From Alphaproteobacteria bacterium (GTDB lineage: Bacteria > Pseudomonadota > Alphaproteobacteria > JABAAW01), in NCBI GenBank assembly GCA_014239005.1, contig JABAAA010000008.1, positions 1 to 14,472 of the forward strand: 14,472 bases of DNA, read 5' to 3'. Shown in pieces: positions 1-6,502 of the stretch. Numbering within the stretch: the first letter of the stretch is position 1; the number at the start of each line of letters is the position of its first letter. The position numbers were made by a program, and so were the translations under genes. Under the pieces are notes generated by a model, which had not been told where the DNA came from, made no database searches, and saw only the letters and a list, made by a program, of their open reading frames with translations.

Positions 1-1
1 T

Positions 2-44
2 GCGAGGGATTACTCCCTCGCGCTCCCCGCGTGCTACGCACGCG
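2..44. repeat. Two adjacent GC-rich perfect hairpins at the left edge
   Basis: Two perfect inverted repeats lie side by side: an 8-bp stem (2-9 with 14-21, loop TTAC) and a 7-bp stem (28-34 with 38-44, loop TAC). They lie downstream of the minus-strand GNAT gene, but neither is followed by a T-run on either strand, so they are not textbook intrinsic terminators. They could be a dispersed palindromic element, a rho-independent stop without a U-tract, or the end of a feature outside the window. The rest of 1-191 holds no gene that I can support. Confidence 0.55.
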
Positions 45-191
45 ATGTTTTGCATTTCCTAATCAAATAAAACCCGTATCTGTCGCGTGATAGCGTGCCA
101 TTAAAAAGCACAAGCGCGAACGCAACTGACACACACAAATCCAGTTTCTCGTTGCCAATTCGTCACTATCCATAAAAAATGCCGCCCCCCC

Positions 192-806
192 TCACAGCGT
201 CTCCAGCCGCAACCGTCGATCCTTCGCCAAAATCGCAAACAACAAATGATCCTCCCACACCCCGTCAATACACAAATAACTCCTCCCCTCGCCCTCAATC
301 CGAAAACCACATCGCAACAACAAACGCGTGCTAGGACGATTATCCGGCATGCAACTCGCCTCGATGCGATTCAACCCCAACTCCCCAAAACCATACTCCA
401 AGATCAACGACAAAGCCTCCCGCATATAACCCCGCCGGACATAATCAATACCCGTCCAATAACCCACGCTCGCCGTCATGTTCGCTCCATAACGAATGTT
501 GCTGAGCGTAATCCCCCCCACCAACCTCCCCGCATCATCCACCCCGTCCTCGTTCCGAAAAATCAAAAATCCGCGCAAAATTTCCGACTTCCACCCACGC
601 TGATGATAATCCAAAAACATCGCAAAACCCCGCGATGTCAAAACATCCTTGCTCCACAAAGGCTCCCAAGGCTGAAGAAAATCCCTGCTCCTCCTCCGCA
701 ACGAAATCCACTCCCCCTCAACCCCGCGCGAAACCCTTCGCAAAGTCACAAAAGGACCTCGCAACGCAACAGGAACACGAAAAAAACCCTCAATGAGCCT
801 GACCAA
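192..806 (-). CDS. GNAT family N-acetyltransferase, RimJ/RimL-like
   Basis: A GNAT acetyltransferase of about 204 residues, predicted to move an acetyl group from acetyl-CoA to an amine, possibly a protein N-terminus as in RimJ/RimL. After a short lead-in it reads PVALRGPFVTLRR (the usual first strand), then RDFLQPWEP, a VGGITLSN strand, VGYWTGIDYVRRGYMREAL (motif A, acetyl-CoA loop) and NRIEASCMPDNRPSTRLLLRCGF (motif B), ending with the typical DGVWEDHLLFAI. I chose a TTG start at 806 because CGGAGA lies 9 bases upstream and it overlaps the peptidase gene by only 17 bases; a GTG at 863 would overlap by 74. The stop is at 192-194. It follows the M16 peptidase gene on the same strand and is probably co-transcribed with it. 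The substrate is unknown. Confidence 0.85.
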   Translation of the reverse strand: MVRLIEGFFRVPVALRGPFVTLRRVSRGVEGEWISLRRRSRDFLQPWEPLWSKDVLTSRGFAMFLDYHQRGWKSEILRGFLIFRNEDGVDDAGRLVGGITLSNIRYGANMTASVGYWTGIDYVRRGYMREALSLILEYGFGELGLNRIEASCMPDNRPSTRLLLRCGFRIEGEGRSYLCIDGVWEDHLLFAILAKDRRLRLETL

Positions 807-2163
807 AAGACGAAATCTCCGATAATCCAACCCGAGACAAAGGTCCCAATACCGTGATCGCACTCATCCCCAAAAACAACGATTCCGCCAAACGCAAAAG
901 ACAAGCACGATCCACCGCCTCGATGCGCGACAAAGTCTCCCGCGGATCAATCGTCCTGCCGTAGTACAACATCTGCGAAGCCCAATAAACCGCCCTGCGC
1001 GGCGGCGATTCCAAACCCATCACCAACGAAGAGCGTATCTGCGCCTTCGCTCGTGAAATATCCTCGTCACGCAAATTCTCGAAACTCGCGTTCAAACAAC
1101 CCCGCAAGGCACGCTGCAACTCCCCCATCTTCTCTCGATCGCTTGCCGTGTAGATAGCAAACAACCCCCCGTCCTGCCACGCCTCATAAAAGCTGGAAAT
1201 CGAATACGCCAACCCCCGCTTTTCCCGAATCTCTTGAAACAACGGCGACGACATCCCCCCCCCCAACAAAGTACACAACACCCGCGCCCCATGATAATCC
1301 TCGTGATGACGCGAATAGGCAGGAAACCCGATAAGACTGTGACATTGTTCAATATCCCTCTTCTCAACCGAAAGAGAACAGGCAAATCGCGGCGAGGCGT
1401 CTCCCGTCCTCTTCTTCTCCTGGTCTTTATTTTCCTGGTCTTTATTCTTCTGGTCTTTATTCTTCTCGCTCGAAGCGGAAGTCTGCGCGGTAGCAACGTT
1501 GGCAACAGGCGTTTTTCCCAGCGAGCCCAGCGCCTTGTCGACAAAGGCAACCCCGCGCGCGAAATCACCCTTGCCCGAAAAAGAAACGACCATGTTCTCG
1601 CCGTAATAGTGATTCGCACGATGTTCCTCCAAATCCTCGCGGTTCACCGCCTCGATGCTCGCGCGATCGCCCAAAATAGGACGACCCAAATTCTGTCGCG
1701 GAAAAATCTGCCCCTGAAAAACATCGAAAACATGATCGTCCGGCGTATCGAAACTTTGCGCAATTTCCTGAATCACAACCCGCCGCTCCGTCTGCAGCTC
1801 GTCTTCGGGAAAACGCGCGTTGCAAACCATATCGCAAAGAACCTCCAATCCCCGCTCCAAATGCTCGCTCGGCATGCGCACGTAAAACGCCGTCTGCTCG
1901 CGCGAAGTGTAGGCGTTGATCATCCCGCCACACGCCTCGATGTCGGCAGCCAAACGATAGGCGTTGCGCAATTCGGTCCCTTTGAACAACATATGCTCGT
2001 AAAAATGCGCCAGCCCCGCACGCGTTGCAGGATCACGACGCGATCCCGTCCCGACCCAAATTCCACAGGTCAAGCTCTCGACGCTATCAATTTCGTCTAC
2101 CAACGCTCGCGCGCCGCAGGAAAGAACTTCCTGCATCGGCAGAGGGGAAATGTCTTTCTTCAT
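790..2163 (-). CDS. M16 family zinc metallopeptidase (processing-peptidase-like)
   Basis: A 457-residue M16B-type peptidase related to the beta subunit of the mitochondrial processing peptidase. The inverted zinc motif HFYEH lies at residues 53-57 (His53 and His57 ligands, Glu56 catalytic), and Glu133 in ERRVVIQE is the expected third ligand. The C-terminal half has the family signature LLGGGMSSPLFQEIREKRGLAYSI. Between the halves, at about residues 233-250, is a charged Lys/Asp/Gln linker made of 5-residue repeats, longer than I expect for the family. I chose the ATG at 2163 over an in-frame GTG at 2184 because homologues start near here, although neither has a clear ribosome site. The gene is divergent from lepA, with under 40 bases between starts, and overlaps the GNAT gene downstream. 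It is likely cytoplasmic, since no signal peptide is visible. Confidence 0.93.
   Translation of the reverse strand: MKKDISPLPMQEVLSCGARALVDEIDSVESLTCGIWVGTGSRRDPATRAGLAHFYEHMLFKGTELRNAYRLAADIEACGGMINAYTSREQTAFYVRMPSEHLERGLEVLCDMVCNARFPEDELQTERRVVIQEIAQSFDTPDDHVFDVFQGQIFPRQNLGRPILGDRASIEAVNREDLEEHRANHYYGENMVVSFSGKGDFARGVAFVDKALGSLGKTPVANVATAQTSASSEKNKDQKNKDQENKDQEKKRTGDASPRFACSLSVEKRDIEQCHSLIGFPAYSRHHEDYHGARVLCTLLGGGMSSPLFQEIREKRGLAYSISSFYEAWQDGGLFAIYTASDREKMGELQRALRGCLNASFENLRDEDISRAKAQIRSSLVMGLESPPRRAVYWASQMLYYGRTIDPRETLSRIEAVDRACLLRLAESLFLGMSAITVLGPLSRVGLSEISSFGQAH
1420..1464 (-). repeat. 15-bp tandem repeat, three copies, in the M16 peptidase linker
   Basis: Three near-identical 15-bp units (1420-1434, 1435-1449, 1450-1464; plus-strand core CTGGTCTTTATT) encode a repeating Lys-Asn/Glu-Lys-Asp-Gln block on the minus strand. 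A unit of 15 keeps the frame, so copy-number change would alter linker length without breaking the gene. The units differ by only one or two bases, which suggests recent expansion. Confidence 0.9.
2116..2134. repeat. Perfect 7-bp inverted repeat near the lepA / M16 divergent starts
   Basis: GCAGGAA at 2116-2122 pairs perfectly with TTCCTGC at 2128-2134 around a 5-base loop. It lies in the first codons of the peptidase gene and about 70 bases before the lepA start. It could be a hairpin in either 5' transcript or an operator for the shared divergent region; it may also be chance in coding DNA. Confidence 0.4.
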
Positions 2164-2199
2164 GCTAAATTCCCGACAGAACACACAAAACCGAGATGA

Positions 2200-2227
2200 T
2201 TATGGACAAGAGTCAAACAATACGCAA
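2200..2227 (-). promoter_or_regulatory. Putative promoter of the M16 peptidase gene, inside the lepA 5' end
   Basis: On the minus strand, TTGCGT (2227-2222), a 16-base spacer and CATAAT (2205-2200) resemble a sigma-70 promoter placed about 37 bases before the peptidase ATG. It lies over the lepA start codon, which is forced by the very short gap between the divergent genes. The -35 match is weak. I could not find an equally good promoter for lepA. Confidence 0.35.
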
Positions 2228-4001
2228 TTTCGCACTGATCGCACACATCGATCACGGAAAGTCGACGCTCGCCGACCGCCTCATCGAACAGAGCAACGCC
2301 TTCGACAAACGACAGAGCCGAGAACAAATGCTCGATTCTATGGACATCGAACGCGAACGCGGCATCACCGTCAAAACACAAACCGTGCGCCTCCCTGTCG
2401 TGGTCGACAACGACAACTACGTCTTCAATGTCATGGACACGCCAGGGCATGTCGACTTCTCCTACGAAGTCTCGCGCGCCCTCGCTTCCTGCGAAGGCGC
2501 GTTCCTCGTCGTCGACGCAACGCAAGGCATCGAAGCACAGACGCTCGCCAACGCGTGGCTCGCGCTCGAAAGCGATCTGGATATCGTTCCCGTGCTCAAC
2601 AAGTGCGACCTCGCATCCGCCGACTGCAACAAGGTGGCAGAACAGTTGCAACAAACGCTAGGATTCAAAAAAGACACCACGATCAACATTTCCGCCAAAA
2701 CGGGCTTCGGCATCCCGTCGCTACTGAAAGCCGCCGTCGAACGATTCTCGCCGCCCCAACAAACGGACGAGACAAACCTCAAAGCCTTGCTGGTCGACAG
2801 CTGGTACGACACCTACTTGGGCGTCATGATTTTGGTGCGCGTCTATGCAGGCGCGCTCACCAAGGGACAGAAGATCCGCCTGCTGGCAGGAAAGATCGAC
2901 GCCACCGTCGAGCGCGTCGGCATCTTCCTGCCGCAGCCTACCCAAACAGACGCGCTCCGTTGCGGCGACATCGGATTCATCACGACGGGAATCAAATCGC
3001 TCGCGCAAACGCAAACGGGCGATACCATCGTCGACGCGGCAGAGCCCGTCACAACCCCGCTGCCGGGGTTCCGCAAGCTGCAGCCCGTCGTCTTCTGCGG
3101 ACTCTTTCCCGATTCCGCCGAGAACTTTCCCGCGCTCAGAGACGCGCTTGCCAAGCTCGCGCTGAACGATTCCAGCTTTTCGCGCGAGAACGAAAGCTCG
3201 CCCGTGCTGGGACTTGGCTTTCGCTGCGGCTTTCTTGGCTTGCTCCACTTGGAGATCGCCATCGAGCGTCTGCAGCGCGAGTTCCAAGTCGAACCCGTCA
3301 CGACCGCTCCTTCGGTGGCCTACAAGATCGATCTTCGCAACGGCACCTCGATCGACCTGCGCTCGCCCGCCGACTATCCCGACCCGACGCACATTCAAGC
3401 CACGTTGGAGCCCTGGATCAAGGCGACGATCATCATGCCGCGCGAGACGATCGGTGCTGTCATCCAGCTTTGCTCCGAGTTGAGAGGCAAGCAGATCTCG
3501 CTTTCGAGCCTGGAAGAACGAGCCGTCCTCGTCTACGAGCTGCCTTTGAACGAGGTCGTCTTCGATTTTCACGATCGACTCAAGTCTCTGTCGCGCGGCT
3601 ACGCGTCCTTCGATTACGAACCCGCGGGCTTCCGCGAAGGAAGCCTCGTCAAGCTTTCGATCCTCATCAACGGGGAGAGCGTCGACGCCCTCTCGTGCGT
3701 CTTGCACCGCGAGCGCGCCGCGGTGCGCGCCAAAGCCATGTGCGCCAAGCTCAAAACGTTGATCCCGCAGCAGCTGTTCAAGGTGGCGATCCAAGGCGCC
3801 ATCGGCGGCACCATCATCGCACGCGAGACCGTCAGCGCGCTCAGAAAGGATGTCACCGCAAAGTGCTACGGCGGCGATATTACGAGAAAGCGCAAGTTGT
3901 TAGAAAAGCAGAAAAAGGGCAAGAAGCGCATGCGGCAAATCGGCAAGGTGAACATTCCCAACGCCGCCTTCATCGCAGCACTCAAGACCGACCTGTCATG
4001 A
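2202..4001 (+). CDS. lepA: Elongation factor 4 (translational GTPase LepA)
   Basis: LepA/EF4 is a ribosome-associated GTPase, membrane- and cytosol-located, implicated in translation initiation or ribosome assembly and in back-translocation. This 599-residue protein has the usual family length and all GTPase motifs: AHIDHGKST (G1, residues 14-22), RGITVKTQT (G2), DTPGHVDF (G3), NKCDL (G4; usually NKID, so Ile is Cys here) and SAKTG (G5). The LepA-specific C-terminus is intact, with YGGDITRKRKLLEKQKKGKK followed by GKVNIPNAAFIAALK. I chose the ATG at 2202, which gives the usual short lead before IRNF; an ATG at 2196 is in frame and adds two residues. It is divergent from the peptidase gene. 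Downstream, 4002-4136 has no obvious terminator hairpin. Confidence 0.98.
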   Translation: MDKSQTIRNFALIAHIDHGKSTLADRLIEQSNAFDKRQSREQMLDSMDIERERGITVKTQTVRLPVVVDNDNYVFNVMDTPGHVDFSYEVSRALASCEGAFLVVDATQGIEAQTLANAWLALESDLDIVPVLNKCDLASADCNKVAEQLQQTLGFKKDTTINISAKTGFGIPSLLKAAVERFSPPQQTDETNLKALLVDSWYDTYLGVMILVRVYAGALTKGQKIRLLAGKIDATVERVGIFLPQPTQTDALRCGDIGFITTGIKSLAQTQTGDTIVDAAEPVTTPLPGFRKLQPVVFCGLFPDSAENFPALRDALAKLALNDSSFSRENESSPVLGLGFRCGFLGLLHLEIAIERLQREFQVEPVTTAPSVAYKIDLRNGTSIDLRSPADYPDPTHIQATLEPWIKATIIMPRETIGAVIQLCSELRGKQISLSSLEERAVLVYELPLNEVVFDFHDRLKSLSRGYASFDYEPAGFREGSLVKLSILINGESVDALSCVLHRERAAVRAKAMCAKLKTLIPQQLFKVAIQGAIGGTIIARETVSALRKDVTAKCYGGDITRKRKLLEKQKKGKKRMRQIGKVNIPNAAFIAALKTDLS

Positions 4002-4077
4002 GGTAACATACAGAAGACGAGCGAGCCCACGGCGAAGTGAGTTTTGCGCATGGGAGGTGTGGAACAAGAATCCTCTC

Positions 4078-4108
4078 TTGAAATTTCCCTTCCCTCTACT
4101 CATATAAA
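4078..4108 (+). promoter_or_regulatory. Putative promoter before the DUF4396 gene
   Basis: TTGAAA (4078-4083) and TATAAA (4103-4108) are 19 bases apart (18 if ATATAA is used) in a locally AT-rich stretch after lepA. A transcript start near 4115 would exclude the in-frame ATG at 4044 and supports translation from 4137 or 4146. The spacing is a little long and the match is by eye. Confidence 0.4.
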
Positions 4109-4136
4109 TTACAGCAGTAAAATTTTGTATCTTGAG

Positions 4137-4598
4137 ATGAACTCTATGTCTGTCAGTAACGCACATTCCGCCCGTTTTCATTGGCACGATCTCGCTGTGT
4201 GGAAAACCGCCTCCCAAAACACAAGCTGGTGCCTGCTTGGATGCACCATCGGTGACTTCGGAACAATCTTCTTTTTCCAATGGACGCAAATTCCCTTCCC
4301 GAGCGTCGCCATCTTGACGCTTGCCATCGTCAATGGTCTTTTGACCTCCATCGCTCTGGAAACCTTTATCCTCTATCGTCAAATGTCGTCCTTAATGCTG
4401 GCTTTCCAAACCGCCATCAAAATGTCGTTCATCGCCATGGTCGCTATGGAAAGCGCCATGAATGTAACGGATTACCTGCTGGTAGGAGAAGCCCGACTAA
4501 CATGGTGGAGCGTGCCGCCCATGCTCGTCGCAGGCTTTCTCACGCCCCTGCCCTACAGCTATTGGAGGCTCAAAGCTTTTGGTATCGCCTGCCACTGA
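4137..4598 (+). CDS. DUF4396 domain membrane protein
   Basis: A 153-residue protein that I assign to the DUF4396 family by pattern: WKTASQNTSWCLLGCTIGD, with the family's first-helix Cys-x-x-Gly-Cys-x-x-Gly-like core, and MVAMESAMNVTDYLL in the third helix. Four hydrophobic segments are visible at about residues 29-47, 57-79, 90-116 and 121-145, with a His-containing N-terminal stretch (FHWHD). The function of the family is not known to me, so none is proposed. The open frame extends back to 4044, but a promoter-like sequence at 4078-4108 argues for the ATG at 4137; the ATG at 4146, with GAG nine bases upstream, is equally possible. The 3' end overlaps rlmN by 20 bases and carries its ribosome site, so the two are probably co-translated. 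Confidence 0.8.
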   Translation: MNSMSVSNAHSARFHWHDLAVWKTASQNTSWCLLGCTIGDFGTIFFFQWTQIPFPSVAILTLAIVNGLLTSIALETFILYRQMSSLMLAFQTAIKMSFIAMVAMESAMNVTDYLLVGEARLTWWSVPPMLVAGFLTPLPYSYWRLKAFGIACH

Positions 4599-5754
4599 CA
4601 TCACGCCTTCTTACTCCTCTCTCTTGACAGAAAAAAAGGGGTTGTTCGGACTGTCGCGCGAAGAGCTTTTAGAGCTCGTCGTAGGGTTGAAACAGCCTCC
4701 CTATCGCGCCCGACAGATCTTCCAGTACATGTACGCGCGGGGAGGAACTTCGTTTCAACAACTCTCGTCGCTGCCGCTTGCACTACGCAAGGAGCTCGAT
4801 CAAAAATTTTACATCGCACGTGCTGCCGTCGTCTCGAAGGAGGTTTCGAGCGACGGCACAAGAAAGTGGCTGTTGCAATTCGCTGACGGAGCAAAAGCCG
4901 AGACCGTCTATATTCCCGAAGAGAGTCGAGGAACGCTGTGTCTTTCTTCTCAGGTGGGGTGCACGCTGAACTGCCGCTTTTGCCACACCGGAACGCAGCT
5001 GTTCGTACGCAACTTGAGCGCGAGCGAAATCCTTCAACAAATCGCCATCACCAAAGACGCGCTGGACGACTGGCAGACACCTGAAAAGCGAAAAATCTCC
5101 AATATCGTTCTGATGGGTATGGGCGAGCCGCTCTACAACTTCGAGCAGGTGGCGCAAGCGCTCACGATCATGACGGACGCGGAAGGATTCTGTTTTTCGC
5201 GGAGAAAGATCACGCTCTCGACAGCGGGCGTGGTGCCGAACATTCCTTTGGTCGGAACGCTCGGCGTTCAGCTGGCAATATCCTTGCACGCAAGCAACGA
5301 CGCGCTCCGCGACAAGCTCGTTCCGTTAAACCGCAAGTATCCGCTTGACGAGCTCATGCAAGCTTGTCGCGCCTACCCGCGCCTGAAGAACGCCGAGCGC
5401 ATCACTTTCGAGTATGTCATGCTGGAGGATATCAACGATTCGCCACAGCAAGCGCAAGAGCTCGTGCGCTTGATTCGCGGCATTCCTGCGAAGGTGAATC
5501 TTATTCCGTTCAACCCCTGGCCCGGCGCGCCCTATCGTTGCTCTTCGTCTTCACGCATGCGCGCCTTTGCTGCCATTGTGCAAAAAGCGGGTTACGCGGC
5601 TCCTTTGAGAGTGCCGCGCGGACGCGACATCATGGCAGCTTGCGGACAATTGAAAACGGCGAGCTTGCGGATGCGTAAAAGCTTGCAGTGCAAGGTCGAG
5701 CCACCCACAGAGAAGGAGCGACCCACAGAGAAGGATGGCGTTGCGTTCGGATGA
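4579..5754 (+). CDS. rlmN: Dual-specificity 23S rRNA / tRNA (adenine-C2)-methyltransferase RlmN
   Basis: RlmN is a radical-SAM enzyme that methylates C2 of A2503 in 23S rRNA and A37 in some tRNAs. The 391-residue protein has the CTLNCRFC cluster motif (Cx3Cx2C) binding [4Fe-4S], the MGMGEPLYN SAM-binding segment and STAGVVPNIP. The two cysteines of the methyl-transfer mechanism are present in GTLCLSSQ and in DIMAACGQL. The start is a TTG at 4579 with GGAGG (4564-4568) ten bases upstream, inside the DUF4396 gene; a second TTG at 4624 lacks a ribosome site. The C-terminal tail after the catalytic domain carries a short Pro-Thr-Glu-Lys repeat. The stop overlaps the ruvX ATG as ATGA. Confidence 0.97.
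   Translation: MVSPATDITPSYSSLLTEKKGLFGLSREELLELVVGLKQPPYRARQIFQYMYARGGTSFQQLSSLPLALRKELDQKFYIARAAVVSKEVSSDGTRKWLLQFADGAKAETVYIPEESRGTLCLSSQVGCTLNCRFCHTGTQLFVRNLSASEILQQIAITKDALDDWQTPEKRKISNIVLMGMGEPLYNFEQVAQALTIMTDAEGFCFSRRKITLSTAGVVPNIPLVGTLGVQLAISLHASNDALRDKLVPLNRKYPLDELMQACRAYPRLKNAERITFEYVMLEDINDSPQQAQELVRLIRGIPAKVNLIPFNPWPGAPYRCSSSSRMRAFAAIVQKAGYAAPLRVPRGRDIMAACGQLKTASLRMRKSLQCKVEPPTEKERPTEKDGVAFG
5703..5735 (+). repeat. 15-bp direct repeat with 18-bp period in the rlmN tail
   Basis: ACCCACAGAGAAGGA occurs at 5703-5717 and again at 5721-5735. In the rlmN frame it gives a repeated PTEKE/PTEKD block in the last 15 residues, outside the catalytic domain. It lies just before the ruvX start and may affect coupling distance. 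Confidence 0.85.
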
Positions 5755-6281
5755 GCGACGAGACTGCTTGCGAGAGATCGTCTTGCGTCTACGAGAACCT
5801 TGAGAGTTTTTTTGCGTGCTTGCCCTCGCGCGGCGTGTTGCTCGCGCTCGATTTCGGGACGAGGCGTATCGGCATGGCAGCAAGCACGACAGAGCGGAGG
5901 CTTGCCGTCGCCTTGCCTATCCTTACGCGCAAGAACTTACGGACGGATCTCGATGTTTTGCGAAGACTTTTTGTCGAGCGCGAGGCGGTGGGATGGGTTG
6001 TAGGCTTGCCGTTGTCGCTTTCCGGCAAGGAAAGTGCTATGTCGGTGGAGGTTCGGCGTTTTGTCGAGAAGTTGTTGACGAAAAACCCTCAACCGCTTTT
6101 GCTGTTCGACGAGCGACTGACTTCCGCGCTGGTCGAGCGCGCGGCACGCGAGGCAACAGGCAAGGATGTCAAGCGTAAGAAAAATCTAGATTCCCAAGCG
6201 GCGACTTTGCTCTTGCAAAATTGCCTTGAACGCTTTAGAAATAAAGATGTGGATAACTTCCCTCATTGCAAAACTTTTTGA
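5751..6281 (+). CDS. ruvX: Putative pre-16S rRNA nuclease / Holliday junction resolvase-like RuvX (YqgF)
   Basis: RuvX/YqgF is an RNase H-fold protein needed for 5'-end processing of 16S rRNA and first described as a Holliday junction resolvase homologue. The 176-residue protein shows ALDFGTRRIGMA (first catalytic Asp), VVGLPLSLSGKES, LLFDERLTSALVE (Asp-Glu pair) and KKNLDSQAATLLLQ (last catalytic Asp). An N-terminal extension of about 25 residues rich in Cys and Ser precedes the fold. The ATG at 5751 overlaps the rlmN stop in an ATGA arrangement, which indicates translational coupling; an upstream in-frame start at 5688 would only read through the rlmN repeat in another frame. It is followed by tRNA-Thr. 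Confidence 0.93.
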   Translation: MSDETACERSSCVYENLESFFACLPSRGVLLALDFGTRRIGMAASTTERRLAVALPILTRKNLRTDLDVLRRLFVEREAVGWVVGLPLSLSGKESAMSVEVRRFVEKLLTKNPQPLLLFDERLTSALVERAAREATGKDVKRKKNLDSQAATLLLQNCLERFRNKDVDNFPHCKTF

Positions 6282-6296
6282 ATTTTCCGCTAAAAT
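6266..6296 (+). promoter_or_regulatory. Putative tRNA-Thr promoter
   Basis: TTGCAA (6266-6271) and TAAAAT (6291-6296) lie 19 bases apart in an AT-rich stretch at the ruvX 3' end, giving a start near 6303 and a leader of about 37 bases before the tRNA. The long spacer makes this tentative; read-through from ruvX is the alternative. Confidence 0.35.
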
Positions 6297-6339
6297 GAGA
6301 GATTCTGCATTTTTTCTGATGATTCTATTTTGCAGAGTG

Positions 6340-6411
6340 GCCGACATAGCTCAGTGGTAGAGCAAGGGTTTTGTAAACCCTAGGTCCGCGGTTCGAATCC
6401 GTGTGTCGGCA
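6340..6411 (+). tRNA. tRNA-Thr (anticodon UGU)
   Basis: A complete cloverleaf of 72 bases. The acceptor stem GCCGACA/TGTCGGC pairs perfectly with discriminator A at 6411; the D stem is GCTC/GAGC; the anticodon stem AGGGT/ACCCT (6365-6369, 6377-6381) closes the loop TTTGTAA with anticodon TGT at 6372-6374. The T arm CGCGG-TTCGAAT-CCGTG has one G-U pair. The 3' CCA is not encoded (GAAC follows), so CCA would be added enzymatically. It decodes ACN codons, mainly ACA. Confidence 0.97.
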
Positions 6412-6455
6412 GAACAAAAAACGCGGAGCCTTAAATGAAAAAAATAACTTTTCGA

Positions 6456-6502
6456 CTCGCACCTGCGCGAGACGGGGAGAATCTATCTTGATGTTGACAT
6501 GA
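6456..6502 (+). promoter_or_regulatory. pyrD leader: hairpin, strong ribosome site and a three-codon upstream ORF
   Basis: A small stem (CTCGC 6456-6460 with GCGAG 6467-6471) is followed by GGGGAGA (6474-6480), the best Shine-Dalgarno sequence in this area. Ten bases later is ATG TTG ACA TGA (6491-6502), encoding Met-Leu-Thr-stop. Its stop overlaps the pyrD ATG (6499) as ATGA. The pyrD ATG itself is 18 bases from the ribosome site, which is too far for direct use. This suggests pyrD is translated by re-initiation after the minicistron. Confidence 0.5.

Noticed and set aside
246..857. A 203-codon plus-strand frame opposite the GNAT gene
   Set aside because: It is rich in Pro, Thr, Asn and Arg with no domain pattern, while the minus strand gives a clear GNAT.
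807..863. GTG at 863 as the GNAT start
   Set aside because: It would overlap the peptidase gene by 74 bases and lacks a ribosome site, whereas TTG at 806 has CGGAGA at good spacing.
2721..3794. A 357-codon open frame on the minus strand inside lepA
   Set aside because: It lies wholly opposite a fully conserved lepA, has a composition typical of a GC-biased antisense frame and matches no family I recognise.
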